A stretch of 47,123 nucleotides of DNA from positions 20,538 to 67,660 of the forward strand of contig JAPEVF010000220.1 of NCBI GenBank assembly GCA_029747585.1. Reading direction: 5' to 3'. Source of the stretch: Pleurotus djamor. Taxonomy: Eukaryota; Basidiomycota; Agaricomycetes; Agaricales; Pleurotaceae. Below, piece after piece: positions 33,003-43,443 of this stretch (within the stretch, counting starts at the first letter, position 1; each line of letters begins with the position of its first letter). The position numbers and the translations under genes are program-made. The notes beneath the pieces were generated by a model. The model did not search any database and had not been told where the DNA came from. It was given only the letters and a program-made list of their open reading frames with translations.

Positions 33003-33738
33003 GATGTATTCCGTCTATTTGACTACCAATGCGGGTGGGCTTCGTGGAGAAGTATTTGAAAATACGTAGAGTACTCTATAGGCATGGAGGACACATTGCA
33101 TCCGTACATAAGTCATTCTCTCCATATGTTATACTCTACATACATCACGATGGAAAAATGGACACCCGTATGTGAGGAAGAGTCCAAAGAGCAAGACAAT
33201 ATGGCAGTACATGAAGAGGAAATGAAACGAAAGTTCGACGTGTACGCAATGCCGCTCGCGCCGCTCGCGGAACCCTACTTAACCATACTGACACATAGGT
33301 TGTTGGGACGACCGAAGGAGTCCTACGGTAGGTGAGCTGCGACGGTCGTCAGACTACGTGAGAGGGAGGAGGGCAGAGAAGCATACCATATCATCATGCT
33401 TTATCGGATTTTACTCTTCGTAGATACTGTACAAGAGATGCCTTGGTCAATGATAACAACGGAGAAAGGGATGATAACGCACGCGTATGGCCCAAGCAGT
33501 GACACAATGGTCCATAGTACTCCGTATCACTTGGCAGTATTCCTTGAGTCTTGATTCTGGAGTCGGATGCAGAACAGGGAATCCATGGTCGACGGGGGTT
33601 GTGGGCACTGAGGGAGATGAAATAGATTTAGCATGACGCGATTGAGGTAGGAGAAGAGCGATGTAACGAACCATAGTTATAATAGTCTTCTTGCTTGACG
33701 CACACTGTCTGTAATTTTTGGGACAAAGAACCCCCGGC
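33003..33738. other. intergenic between the WD40 gene and the hairpin-repeat array
   Basis: A frame at 33084-33335 (+, 83 residues) has no domain. Nothing else is supported. Confidence 0.45.
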
Positions 33739-34432
33739 TCCACGACGCTTTAGCACCGTGAATGTGGGAGGCCTTCTCTCCTTCCTCTGATGTCGACGAT
33801 AGGCACCGTCTCTGGCTCTGCAACGCTTAAGCACTGTAGATGTAGGGTTGGACTGTTACAGTGAGATACTCGAGGGTATGTGCGGCCTCTACGACGCTTA
33901 AGCACCGTAGATATCGACATACTCGAAGCTCGAGCTTGATAAAATGCATTGATGAATTATTCTGCGAGGACACTCGGCTCCACGACGCTTAAGCACCGTG
34001 AATATGAGACTATCGTCCGCTACCCGGCTCTACAACGCTTGAGCACTGTAGATATGGGAGAGCCGTCGTAATCCATTGGTAACTGGTCACAGGAAGCCAT
34101 ACTCAAGTCTCTACGACGCTTAAGCACCGTAGAATGTCTGAGATAACTCGCTGATAACTGATCGACCTGATAGGATCTCGAGAGGACGGTTGGTAGATGT
34201 CCAAACTATAAATTCTCCTGCTCTACGACGCTTGAGCACCGTAGATATGGATATCCATGGCTGTGGGGAGTTCGACGCACAGCTCTACGACGCTTGAGCA
34301 CCGTAGATGTAGGCATGAGGGGTGTCTAGATGATGGTCAGTTTGCTTTGCGATGCTTGAGCACCGTAGATACGAAGCTCCATGGCGGCTGGCGGGCGCGA
34401 TGCGCAGCTCTACGACGCTTGAGCACCGTAGA
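33739..34432. repeat. array of ten 24-nt near-palindromic (hairpin) repeats
   Basis: Starts at 33739, 33817, 33888, 33979, 34029, 34110, 34222, 34284, 34346 and 34409. Consensus: left arm TCTACG, then AC, palindromic core GCTTAAGC or GCTTGAGC, then AC, right arm CGTAGA. Arms pair with each other and the core with itself; only the two AC steps are unpaired. The arms covary: TCTACA pairs with TGTAGA in the copy at 34029, and TCCACG with CGTGAA in the copies at 33739 and 33979. Spacing is 50-112 bp, becoming 62, 62, 63 at the end. Spacers are not alike, except that 34222-34318 and 34346-34443 form a larger, diverged tandem unit of about 124 bp. No gene or Cas-like sequence is near. Confidence 0.85.
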
Positions 34433-34672
34433 TGTAGGCATGAGAGAGAGAAGGGGGAAAGATGGTAACGATCGAAACCGTCCATGGGGACACACAAGGA
34501 CAAGCAGTGCCTCGAGTTCGCCTCGAGGTGATTTGTCTTCCCACCAGACTCCAGAATAAACGCAGCTCCATTGGAGGGACATTGAACGGTGGGGAAACGG
34601 TGCGTCACTCAGCCTAGATAGGTGAAATCAGATTTCAATCGGACCGAAAGGAAGTAAAATGAAGGTTCATTA

Positions 34673-35203
34673 CAGCCGTTTGCAAAATTCTTGACACTCC
34701 GTCATCCGCGCGGAAGATGAATCGAGTAAAACTGGAAACGTACTTAACGAAATTTTGTGCGAATGTTTAGCGCCCACCCACACCTTCCCGCTTTTTCACC
34801 AGTCGTGACCTCAAAATGGTTGGCTCCGTAACTCAACAAGGTCTCCAAAGTCTCTTGGTGACCAACCACTGGACTCAGGGTGCTTCGTTATCAAACGGAA
34901 CGCGGTGGTGAGCTGAGAGTAACGAGAAAGGCGAGAACGCCCACGCCGATTGATTCTAATTTCTAGGCAATATTTTGACTAACTTCTTCGCCTGTATTCC
35001 CCAACGCGAGTTGATACTCAATGATATGGACATCCACATCCTCGTGAACATGACTCAACACGCCAACTTTTTCTGTCAACATCTTGAGAACCAAAGCCGG
35101 GCGCTTAGTGAAAGTTGACGAAATTTGGCTAAGTCAGTTTCCACTTTTCATGTAATCATTTACTCGCGGATATCGGAAGTGTCAAGAATTTTGCAAACGG
35201 CTG
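34673..35203. mobile_element. MITE-like non-autonomous Tc1/mariner element, 531 bp
   Basis: Starts CAGCCGTTTGCAAAATTC and ends with its exact reverse complement; perfect pairing covers 27 bp, or 29 bp counting the TA duplications (34671-34672, 35204-35205). Weaker inverted similarity continues inward to about 110 bp per side (shared CGAGTAAA, GTGGAAAC or CTGGAAAC, ACTTA, AAGCGCCC or TAGCGCCC). No transposase is present in the middle. Confidence 0.85.
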
Positions 35204-35302
35204 TAACTTGTTCTACCAACTTTCTGATTGTGGGAAATATGGTTCTCACAGTAAGCTTTGCTGCCATATAAAGCGCTTCATGTACGATATCCTCTGTCAA
35301 TA

Positions 35303-35671
35303 GAGTCGTTTTGCTAAGAGGTTTTTAAGGATTCTGTTAACACAGGAACCGCCAAGCCTTGCACGAAACTTGCACGATCAGAAGTGGAGGTGTTTTACCC
35401 ATTTAGTCTTCTCTCATAAAACTTCGAAAGGGAGGTTACGGGGGTATGATCNAATGATATTTGACGCGATATCAGAGTTGGTTAGGGAGGCGACGTTGAG
35501 AGAGCAAGTTGAATGGGAAGATTCCATGGCGAGAGAGGCTGGAAACTGACCGATATGTCGAGGGGAGGATAGAGACGTGCTGACTCCAAATTGCTCCATT
35601 GCTCAAAAGTTGTGCGAGATCTGCTCCACCTTGCTCGGGAAAAAGGCCAAAACTGCTTAGCAAAACGACTC
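35303..35671. mobile_element. second MITE-like element, 369 bp
   Basis: Starts GAGTCGTTTTGCTAAG and ends CTTAGCAAAACGACTC, a perfect 16-bp inverted repeat, with TA on both sides (35301-35302, 35672-35673). Partial pairing goes on inward (GGTTTTT against AAAAAGGCC). No coding capacity. Its ends are unlike those of the neighbouring element, so it is a different family. Contains an N at 35452. Confidence 0.8.
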
Positions 35672-36100
35672 TAATGGCATTATGTCTTACTCTCCAGCTC
35701 CCACGCCACCGACGCGTTTGCGGGGCTGGAGTCTGGAGACCCGACCGGTGACCTCGGGCACCAGTTGGAAAATTCTGGTTGGGTAAACCCCCTCCAAGAA
35801 ATTTTAGAGCGTTTATCGCCCGTTTCCTCCCATCAAATAAACATGATACGCATCGCGCACGTTGGACCCACCGAACCTTGGTATGCAACCCAATCTGGAC
35901 CTTACATTTGTTTCGACCGTTAGACAGGTCTTCGACAAATTCAATAGACGATATAATTATAACTCCTAATAAGATCGATAAATAGGTATAGGTTTCATTA
36001 TGGCACTGGCAAAGAATCAAATTCGAAGCTAGCCTTGGCCCTTCTTCAGTTACACGACAGAGGACAGGAGTAAACGAAACTCACTTCAAGAGGGCAGGGC
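35672..36100. other. intergenic; holds a conserved GC-rich motif
   Basis: No gene supported. The stretch carries the first copy of a 28-bp motif (35699-35726) also found upstream of the two F-box genes that follow. The minus-strand frame at 35472-36020 overlaps the MITE and shows no family. Confidence 0.45.
35699..35726 (-). promoter_or_regulatory. conserved 28-bp GC-rich motif, copy 1 of 3
   Basis: Plus-strand text TCCCACGCCACCGACGCG then TTTGCGGGGC. Copies at 37703-37730 (one substitution) and 39480-39499 (first 20 bases) lie upstream of minus-strand F-box genes. This first copy has no gene behind it, so it may mark a lost paralogue. Confidence 0.4.
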
Positions 36101-37533
36101 TCATTTAAGGTAGTAGATCCGCATGTCACCAGTTTGTATCCGTTTGACCTTCGGTATGGCCCTTTCCAGGCTGACCAGATCTTGGTCATGGAGGGGCTGC
36201 CTTTTTACTCCTCCAACGGAAACGTCGTCGACACTTTCAGCAGGGAGCCATGCCTTCAGCCAGCGCTTAGCGGCAGGAATGGACTTGTGCTTGGGACAGA
36301 GTGCATAAGGAGGGAGGATGATGTGCCTCAAATATTTGTACTGTCGAGATTGAGGAACCCTGGACAAGAAATCGAAGAGTTGGTAACCACTGATGTCAAG
36401 TGTTTCAATGCTTTGAACGTCGGTGAAAGGAATTGTGTAAGCGACGAAGCGGGCGGATGGGAAGACTAGTGAGTATTCGTCGTTGGCGGAAGTGAGAGTA
36501 GCAGTACAGCTAAAAATCCATCCACGAAGTATGAACTTGCAGGGAGGCACGCGGGTAGCGTGGAAGAAGTGTTGTTGGACTTTACCCATCCAATCGTAGA
36601 TGTCGGTGGTATCAGGCAATTTCACCGATAGTTTATGCAAATGGGGGGTCTCCATATACTTGAAAATATCTGTTAAGTGGAGGGTTTGCTCTATAAACTC
36701 GAAATTGATGGAGCGCAAGCTAGGGAAAAGGGAAGAGAAAGCCGGACTACGGGGTTTCCTTGGTGCAACTTGACGGGAATCGAAGCAAATATGCAAGGAC
36801 TCGAGTCTCACAAGCGGTTTAATGAATTCGAGGACTGATGACAATGTGACAAGATACCGGCAGTTGGGAGGAGAGTGAATGCCCCAGCCAGTGGAGAGGG
36901 TGAGGTCCCGAAGATTGAGAATCCAACTAGGGCTCTTCGGGATAGAACCTCGCCCGATATGTAATGACCGGAGGCAGGGAGCGTCACCACCGAGAAAATC
37001 GTTCGGAACGACGAAGTTACCACATAGGACGAGAGCTGTAAGCCGAGGCGTAGGCTTATCGAGGCGAGACAAGAAGTCGTTTGTGCAGTCAGAGATGGTG
37101 AGGTCACCCAGTCGCTCTGGGGTATCGATAAGGGCGTCCAGGAGAGGTTCAATCGGCTGACTACATTTGATCTCCAAGGTAAAAGGCCGCGTCCCAGAGC
37201 GCGATTGATGAATTGCTCGAGTGACACCCCACGGGTTCCGGACAAATTGCACCATATTGACGTGTCAGACAAGGATGCACTCCGCCATTGTCGACAAACA
37301 TGCGTCACAGGCCGTCGGAACTCAAACGCGCGACAGGCCCAGTTACATCTTTCGGATTCGGCCAAGATGCGAAAAATCATTCCTAGGATTTCCCTTGGAA
37401 TCTTCCTAGTCGCACAGCGCGCGTGGTTTCTTTCCTCGCAGATACGACGCATTGCAGCGAAAGCTGCGTCAATCCTAGCAGTGAATGCCTCTTCAGATGC
37501 CGATGGTAGGTCAAGCATGGTTGCTTCCGTCAT
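36101..37533 (-). CDS. F-box/LRR-like protein (paralogue A), one frameshift
   Basis: Starts at 37533 (MTEATMLDLPSASEEAF), aligned to the start of paralogue B. A leader helix (RIDAAFAAMRRICEERN) precedes an F-box-like domain (RKIPREILGMIFRILAESE, PVTHVCRQWRSASLSDTSIW). The LRR-like C-terminal part includes LDALIDTPERLGDLTISDCT, LSRLDKPTPRLTALVLCGNF, NDFLGGDAPCLRSLHIGRGS and HIILPPYALCPKHKSIPAAK. The two parts are in different frames, joined by a one-base shift near 37200 (EQFINR to SGTRPFTLEIKC); total length (1433 nt) is not a multiple of three. F-box proteins of this type recruit substrates to SCF ubiquitin ligases through Skp1. This family is expanded in basidiomycetes and its targets are unknown. 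The shift means decay or an assembly error. Confidence 0.75.
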
Positions 37534-37702
37534 GGCCAAGTTGACGGCCCCTCTGCAGCATTGCGTCAGACTCGTTTCTTTGGACATCAAAATGAGGGGA
37601 CGCACAGGTATAACCTTAGACAAAAGACGTTTTACACGTTAGGCGTCAGACTTTAGAGTTGTTCGCTTGTTGATTTTGGCATCCTAGGGTCATCCACACA
37701 GA

Positions 37703-37730
37703 TCCCACGCCACAGACGCGTTTGCGGGGC
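37703..37730 (-). promoter_or_regulatory. conserved 28-bp motif upstream of F-box paralogue A
   Basis: Reads TCCCACGCCACAGACGCG then TTTGCGGGGC on the plus strand, 170 bp before the ATG at 37533 in the gene's own direction. One substitution from copy 1. Confidence 0.45.
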
Positions 37731-37830
37731 CGATGCACGTTGTCTGCCCTGACCGAGTCAAAATATTAGACAAGGAGATTGCAGTATAACACAGTTGTTT
37801 CTTTTATACAAAATCATCTCTCAAATGAGA

Positions 37831-39273
37831 TCAGTCAGTAATAAAGAAATGGAAGCGAGATTGCCGCTTGTCAACCTTGTTCCATGTCACGGGGAGTGTC
37901 TTCTCAAAGTTCACGATATCTCTATCGTTGAGACGTTCTAGCCCATCAAGCACCAAATCTTCAACGCCTCCGGGAGTCATTCGAGTTTTCAGCCAACGCT
38001 TGGCAATAGGGATGTGTTTGGCCTTGGGAACGAGGATGGACGAAGAAAGGATAACATGTTTCAGAGATGGATATGGAGGGGGGTCGGAAATGGCTTCATC
38101 GAGAGCGCTGAGGAAGTCAAAGTGACAAACTTCGAGTGTGTCGATACTCTGAAGGTCGCTGAATGGTGGTTCAGCATCAGGGTTGAATGGAACGGTGTTA
38201 TATCTGAGAGTGTGTTCGGCGTTCGCAGATGTGAGGGTAGCCTGGCAGCAGCGAGGGGACCCATCCCACTTCAGTTTGCATAGAGAGGCACTAGTGGCTT
38301 TGATGAAGAATTTATGGGCACGATCCATTCTGTCAACAGCACCAGTTTCGATGGGCCAGTTGACGTGGAGGCTATTCAAAGAGGGTACTTCAAGATGGTT
38401 GAATATATCCATCATGCGCAAAGTTTTGTCGACGAATTCGAAGTTGATGTGACGCAGGTTCGGGAGGAGTACTGCAGCAGCACGGTTCGAGTATTTCGCT
38501 TGTCCGATATCCCGACGGAACTGAAAGCATATTTCCAAGTCTTCAAGTAGGGTGAGGGGTCTGAGGAAATCCAAGACGGAACGCGGAGAGATTTGGCTGC
38601 CTCTGGTGGATGCTGGACAGATCCCCCAATATTTGGAGAGTTTAAGGCAGCGTATATTCCTTAACCAGCCTGGATTCAGCGGTAAAGAGCCTTGTGCGAT
38701 GGAGAACGATTGGAGGCGAGGAGCATCACCGCCAAGGAAGTCTGGGGGGATGGAGAAGGTACCCTCCAACGATAATCTCGTGAGATGGGGGGTGGGTTTA
38801 TTGAGGCGAGCGATAACTTCATCAGTGCATGATTTGATGCATAGATCGCGTAGCCGATGAGGACAATCGATGAGCGCATCTAGTTTGGGCTCCGTTGGTA
38901 CGTGGAATTGGATCTTCAAAGGCAGGGCTGCCGAACGATTGAGGAACCGTTCAAGCCAAAAGCCCCTAGCCTCCGTCAGGTCGCACCAAAGCGAAGGTTC
39001 GCTCAGTGCTACCTGGCGCCATTGCCGGCAGACATGGGCCACAGGCGGCATCCACGACCAAAACTTCTCTAAGAAGAATAATCTGTCAATGGGAAAGCTC
39101 GCGACGATGCGAAATATCATGACGAGAGCTTCTTTCGGTAGTTCTTTGGTCAGACTGCATGCTTGATTTCGCTCCTCGCAGACGCGTCGCATCACAGCTA
39201 AAGACGCGTTGATCTTCTCATTGAACTCCTTCTCCACAGGCGTCGATAGAGGCGTATCGGACAGAGTGGTCAC
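37831..39273 (-). CDS. F-box/LRR-like protein (paralogue B), intact
   Basis: Single open frame of 480 residues from the ATG at 39273. Leader helix NASLAVMRRVCEERNQACSL, F-box-like KELPKEALVMIFRIV and VAHVCRQWRQVALSEPSLWC, then an LRR-like C-terminus (LDALIDCPHRLRDLCIKSCT, IARLNKPTPHLTRLSLEGTF, PPDFLGGDAPRLQSFSIAQG, LRHINFEFVDKTLRMMDIFN, KHVILSSSILVPKAKHIPIA). It is the only unbroken copy of the three paralogues and serves as the reference frame for the other two. No introns are needed. Probable substrate adaptor of an SCF ubiquitin ligase, inferred from the F-box; no substrate can be named. Confidence 0.85.
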   Translation of the reverse strand: MTTLSDTPLSTPVEKEFNEKINASLAVMRRVCEERNQACSLTKELPKEALVMIFRIVASFPIDRLFFLEKFWSWMPPVAHVCRQWRQVALSEPSLWCDLTEARGFWLERFLNRSAALPLKIQFHVPTEPKLDALIDCPHRLRDLCIKSCTDEVIARLNKPTPHLTRLSLEGTFSIPPDFLGGDAPRLQSFSIAQGSLPLNPGWLRNIRCLKLSKYWGICPASTRGSQISPRSVLDFLRPLTLLEDLEICFQFRRDIGQAKYSNRAAAVLLPNLRHINFEFVDKTLRMMDIFNHLEVPSLNSLHVNWPIETGAVDRMDRAHKFFIKATSASLCKLKWDGSPRCCQATLTSANAEHTLRYNTVPFNPDAEPPFSDLQSIDTLEVCHFDFLSALDEAISDPPPYPSLKHVILSSSILVPKAKHIPIAKRWLKTRMTPGGVEDLVLDGLERLNDRDIVNFEKTLPVTWNKVDKRQSRFHFFITD

Positions 39274-39479
39274 GGTAAAGTCAAGGTCGACTTTCGGTTG
39301 TCGATGACGCGTTCTAAATCCGCAGATTAGAGAGAACCCTCGTGAATTAGGATGTAGGTTTGATCAACGCACCGAAACTTTGCCATAAGCATCTCTGCCA
39401 TGACGGTTTGGCAGACCATGGATCCGGGAAGAACTTCTTCTCATTGCCAAAATCAGCAAATCGGCATTTTTCATATATA

Positions 39480-39499
39480 TCCCACGCCACAGACGCGTT
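39480..39499 (-). promoter_or_regulatory. conserved motif upstream of F-box paralogue B
   Basis: Reads TCCCACGCCACAGACGCGTT on the plus strand, about 210 bp before the ATG at 39273 in gene direction. It shares 20 bases with the copy at 37703. Confidence 0.45.
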
Positions 39500-39520
39500 A
39501 TTAGGAGGTCACGACAGGGA

Positions 39521-41580
39521 TTAGTTAACAATCGAAAGATCCACGACCTCGACTTTCCCCCCATTCGTGAGGTACAAGCTCAAAACCGCCTCGTCCAGCC
39601 TGTATCGATCAAACAAGGGTTCCCATCCACAGCCAATCTCGCTCTGCCACACGACCGTCCAATCTCGAAAGCGGTGGGTAGAGGTACTATGCAGGATCGT
39701 CAAAGCATTAGATCGCGGTGCGTTCGAAGGCAGAATAGCGAGTAAGTGCGTGGCTGGTGGTTCGGCCCTAGTACGTTGGGTTTCGTGATGTGTAACAGAC
39801 ACCAGCTTTCCTCGTTTACCGATGACGGTCGGTGTGCTGGTGACGTTGTTCTTGTCACCATCAATACTAAGCGGAAATGGTACCCGAGTCCACTCGATGC
39901 CTCCTTTGGCGTTCGTGCCTTTCCAATAGTGATACCATCTCTCGACACCATCAGCGGTGGTATTCTCTCGATTTAAAACGTGAACTCGGCCATCGGCATC
40001 GACGGTCTGGGATTCTTGATTGAGAATTCCACTGTAGCGCACGTCTCATGAGTTACATACGAAAGCGCAGAACACAGATTATGCATACCCAAATTTCGGA
40101 ATTGAAAAGACAGCTATTCCAGGTGAATTGGGTTGAACGGTATTCCCGACGCGGATGTCATCCATATGCGATAAACCAAAGAGTTCGCTTTGGCTAGACA
40201 CGCCAGAAACATCTTCGGATGTAGAGTCGTTTGCGTGCAAGTTAGCGATAACTTGACCCCACGTATTCTTCCACGTGAAGCCGAGGTCGGGAGAGTAGGC
40301 GTAATTAAGATCATGGTTCTGTGGCGACTCATGAGACCAACAATTCGGCAGAAATCCGTGAAGGTGAAACTCACATTCTCTGGGCCATTGGGACCCGCCT
40401 GGACGGCTACATCCTTTCCCGTGTCATTGATGAAATCGCGATAGGTCCTGTACCATTCCATTTACGTCAGCGACTACTTGGCCTAGCGGAAGAGAACCCC
40501 AAGCAAGCACCAAGTTACGTGAAGGTTGCTCAGAGGGTCAAAGTCCAGACCATTGATATAGGCGTTATCTGCGCGGAAGCGTCAGAGTTTTATTCTAGAA
40601 AACGCATATTTCGAGATTCGCACTGTTGACGCCCTAAAGCCAGTTTAGTCAGGTAACCACAGATGCGTAGGGTGCTCGCGTACAAGCAGATATTTTCCAA
40701 CTAGAGACCATCGACCGCTGAACTGTTGGGTCGAGGACGAGGCATTTCCAGGGTAGTAATGATATATCCAGTCATCACCAAGACCAGATCGTCCCACACG
40801 AAGTTCCAATAGTAGATCAGGTTCAAGAGAGGTGCCCTTGCCCTTCTCCTTGGGTGGAATCCGCAAGAACCGTGGATACGTGACATTGATAAAGTGAGTT
40901 GATTTTTCTAGGGATTCAAGGCCAGGTAAATGATCCTAAGAGTGATGGGTCAGCACAACGGAGTCCAGTAAGTGGTCAGATGTCGGACGTACGAGGATGG
41001 GTTGGAAAAGACGAGACGACCACTCGAATCGAGTTGGATGTGTAGCCAAACCGGGAACAGACGCTCGGTAACGCAAAGGGTTGTCATGTTGGTCAAATAT
41101 TAGGTGGACTGTACCGTCCGTCGGGGAAATACCAAGCGAGATGCTAGCCGAGAAGTGGTCATGAGTAAAGGAAGCCACCAGAAACGCGGGAAAGATGTTC
41201 ATACATATCATGACCATCATCTTCGGTTTGATTGTAGTCGGTCAGGGTGAGCGACTCGAACTAGGGAGTAAAAGAAAGGCATAAGAACGCGAATAATCCG
41301 ATGGGCTGTTTTGATGACATACTCGCCTGTCATTGCTCGAGGCATCAAGTGACCGCCGCGAGATGACAGCGTGTCGAATCGAGGCATTCGAAGGGGTCGC
41401 TTGCCAAAATGCAGCGTATTGGAAGCCATTATACGTTACTAGAGCATCTTGCTGGAATGATTCGCCGTTGAGTCTGTTGGTTGTGGCCGGGTCAAGACCG
41501 AGGGAGGCGACGTCGACCGAGGTGAGAGAAAAGCCTGTGGCTAAGCACCAAGGCCACAAGATTGAAAAGAGTCGTGTCAT
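39521..41580 (-). CDS. secreted BNR_4 beta-propeller protein, possible polysaccharide lyase
   Basis: Eight or so exons read right to left from the ATG at 41580, all in frame. Signal peptide (MTRLFSILWPWCLATGFS), then QDALVTYNGFQYAAFWQ, DYNQTEDDGHDIISLGISP, GTVHLIFDQHDNPLRYRAS, HFINVTYPRFL, GRSGLGDDWIYHYYPG, GVNNNAYINGLDFDPLSNLH, NHDLNYAYSPDLGFTWKN, and a C-terminal half with WYHYWKGTNAKGGIEWTRVP. The motifs (DDGHD..ISLGI, FDQHDNPLRYR, YINGLD, NHDLNYAYS) are those of BNR_4 propellers, which include fungal rhamnose-glucuronate-type lyases. Activity on plant or gum polysaccharide is therefore plausible but inferred. The protein should be extracellular. The gene is divergent from the LRR/F-box-like gene at 42164. 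Confidence 0.82.
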
Positions 41581-42163
41581 AATATGGAATGGAGTTGTTT
41601 CTCATGTCAGCTGTATATGTATACGATATACGGACCGTCGTCTGCCACGGTGACGGACCGATGTGTGTAGCGAGTTTGGAGTCACACGACAGAACGATAA
41701 ACGTTTATCCGTTTACTCTACAGAATTCTGGCAGAAATTCGTTCAGATACGTGGCCCCCATAAATGAGTCCCTTTACCTCTTGCTCCGGGAATGCATTAC
41801 TTTGACTAGGTTGGGTACAACTCGGGTCAACCTGACAGGGCAGTGAAGAGGTTTCGATTGGGTTTCGACACGATGGTGCTTTGAGCATCGGCTTCAGGCC
41901 TCAAGGCCTCGAGTCATCCATGAGACTTGTGAGTAATACAGTCGAATAAGAACTTGATGAGAACTTGAGAAAATCATCGTTCATGTTGCGTTCATGACTG
42001 TTCATGCACATGACCCAATCATGACCAGTTCACGAGTTTGGCTATTATAATAAGCGCCCGACGCGATCGGTGGGCTTGCGGTGAAAGGCATCGCGCGACT
42101 TGGTTTCGTACCACCACCACGGGTTGTCCTTATCGTTTTCTTCTCCGTCAATTCCTCTTCTCG
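41581..42163. other. divergent promoter region
   Basis: Lies between two genes transcribed away from each other. Contains TTCATGACTGTTCATGCACA and similar short TTCATG echoes at about 41980-42030. No coding exon is supported, and the upstream open stretch before 42164 has no ATG of its own that is needed. Confidence 0.45.
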
Positions 42164-43443
42164 ATGTCAACCGCAGCGACTAAGGTTGGAAATTCACCGG
42201 AGCTCTGCAAAACAATAGCATATTGGGCGTCGGGCTCATCTTTGCGCGCACTTTCTTTGACTTCAAAACACTTTTTACGACCCATCCGAGCGCGACTCTT
42301 TCGTGCATTGTATTTTACCGACTTATACCAGGCAGGCGCGGCATGCAGGACCATTTGCGAGTCCGAGACCCTCCTGACTCACATACGCGCGATCTATGTT
42401 CTCACCAACGCTCACAGGACGCGTCAAACCAGTAGGACTTTGTCCGTTAACTACGACCACTGGCACGCGATAACACGTGTTCTCAAGCAGACTCCAAATC
42501 TAGAAACTGTTCTGTTGGCGGACCCGACGTTTGAGAATACTTGGGTGTTCAAGGAACTCGGTCAGACACCCTTTCAGGCAAGGATTGTGAAAGTGCAGTT
42601 TGATTGGGATGAGAACCTGGTAGAATTTCTTGCGACGCAGCGAGAGTTGAAGGTTTTGGAGACCTCCTGTCCAGACCCTTATCGCCACCTCTACCCGCAC
42701 GACAGAGACGAAGTATCTGGTTCACGCAGCCCAACACCGCAGATGTTGCACTTACCTGCTATCCCCGTCGGCAGCGACGTTCAATTTCTCCCTATGCTCG
42801 AGAAATTGGAAACCCAGCTTCATATTGCTCAGCAAATCCTGGCCCCCTTCCCCGGCCGAACGCATTTCCCGCCACTCAAATGCTTGCAGATCAATCGCCT
42901 CGGAAAGGCCGAGGTGTCGCTGCTTTCGTTCCTACCCAATTTGCGCTGGGTCCATAAGACCATTCGATCTCTTCAAGTTGAACTTCCCGAGGCCATCGTG
43001 TCGCAATGTATGGACATTATCACTCAGACTACTCCGAATATCCAGTGCATTGGGATCCTTGCCCTACCCAGTACTCAGGTAAGTTTTCCTTTTTGTGTCG
43101 TTGCCTCTATGGTTGCGCTGAATCACAATCTATTCAGCTCCATCTCTTGACCGGCTCACTGCTACGCCTGCCGCACCTGGTCGCGCTCGAGGTTGATGTA
43201 ACATCCTGGGGTCATCATCCCCCGCAACCACCGGCTCAGCGTGCCCTGGCGTCGTTGTTTCGGACGTTCGCTCCTACGTTACGTACGGTAGGGTTTTGGG
43301 TCAACGGCAAGAGATGGACATGGAGAATCAACAAGCCACCTGCTCACGAGGCTGGGCTGAATTGGGACGGCAATCCGGAGGGACAGGGTAAGTGGTACGG
43401 TGTGATGGATGATGGGGATTATATCTATTGGCAAGATATGTAA
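42164..43443 (+). CDS. F-box/LRR-like protein, distinct from the A-C paralogues
   Basis: Two exons (42164-43078, 43138-43443) give 406 residues. A short helical F-box-like start (PELCKTIAYWASGSSLRALS, then LTSKHFLRPIRARLFRALYF) is followed by leucine-rich segments (HAITRVLKQTPNLETVLLAD, LKCLQINRLGKAEVSLLSFL, CMDIITQTTPNIQCIGILAL, LLRLPHLVALEVDV) and a C-terminus with GFWVNGKRWTWRINK and WYGVMDDGDYIYW. This layout is usual for small basidiomycete F-box/LRR proteins; ubiquitin-ligase adaptor function is inferred. The intron 43079-43137 has clean GTAAGT..TTCAG ends. The start was chosen at MSTAATK, just after a CT-rich leader. Confidence 0.7.

Noticed and set aside
33739..34432. The hairpin array as a CRISPR locus
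   Set aside because: Repeats are separated by 26-88 bp in an irregular way, the spacers are partly duplicated, there are no cas genes, and all other genes are eukaryotic with introns.
34257..34608. Open frames inside the hairpin array with repeated TVLKRR or HLRCSS words
   Set aside because: The peptide repeats are just the translation of the hairpin motif; no start, splice or family supports a protein.
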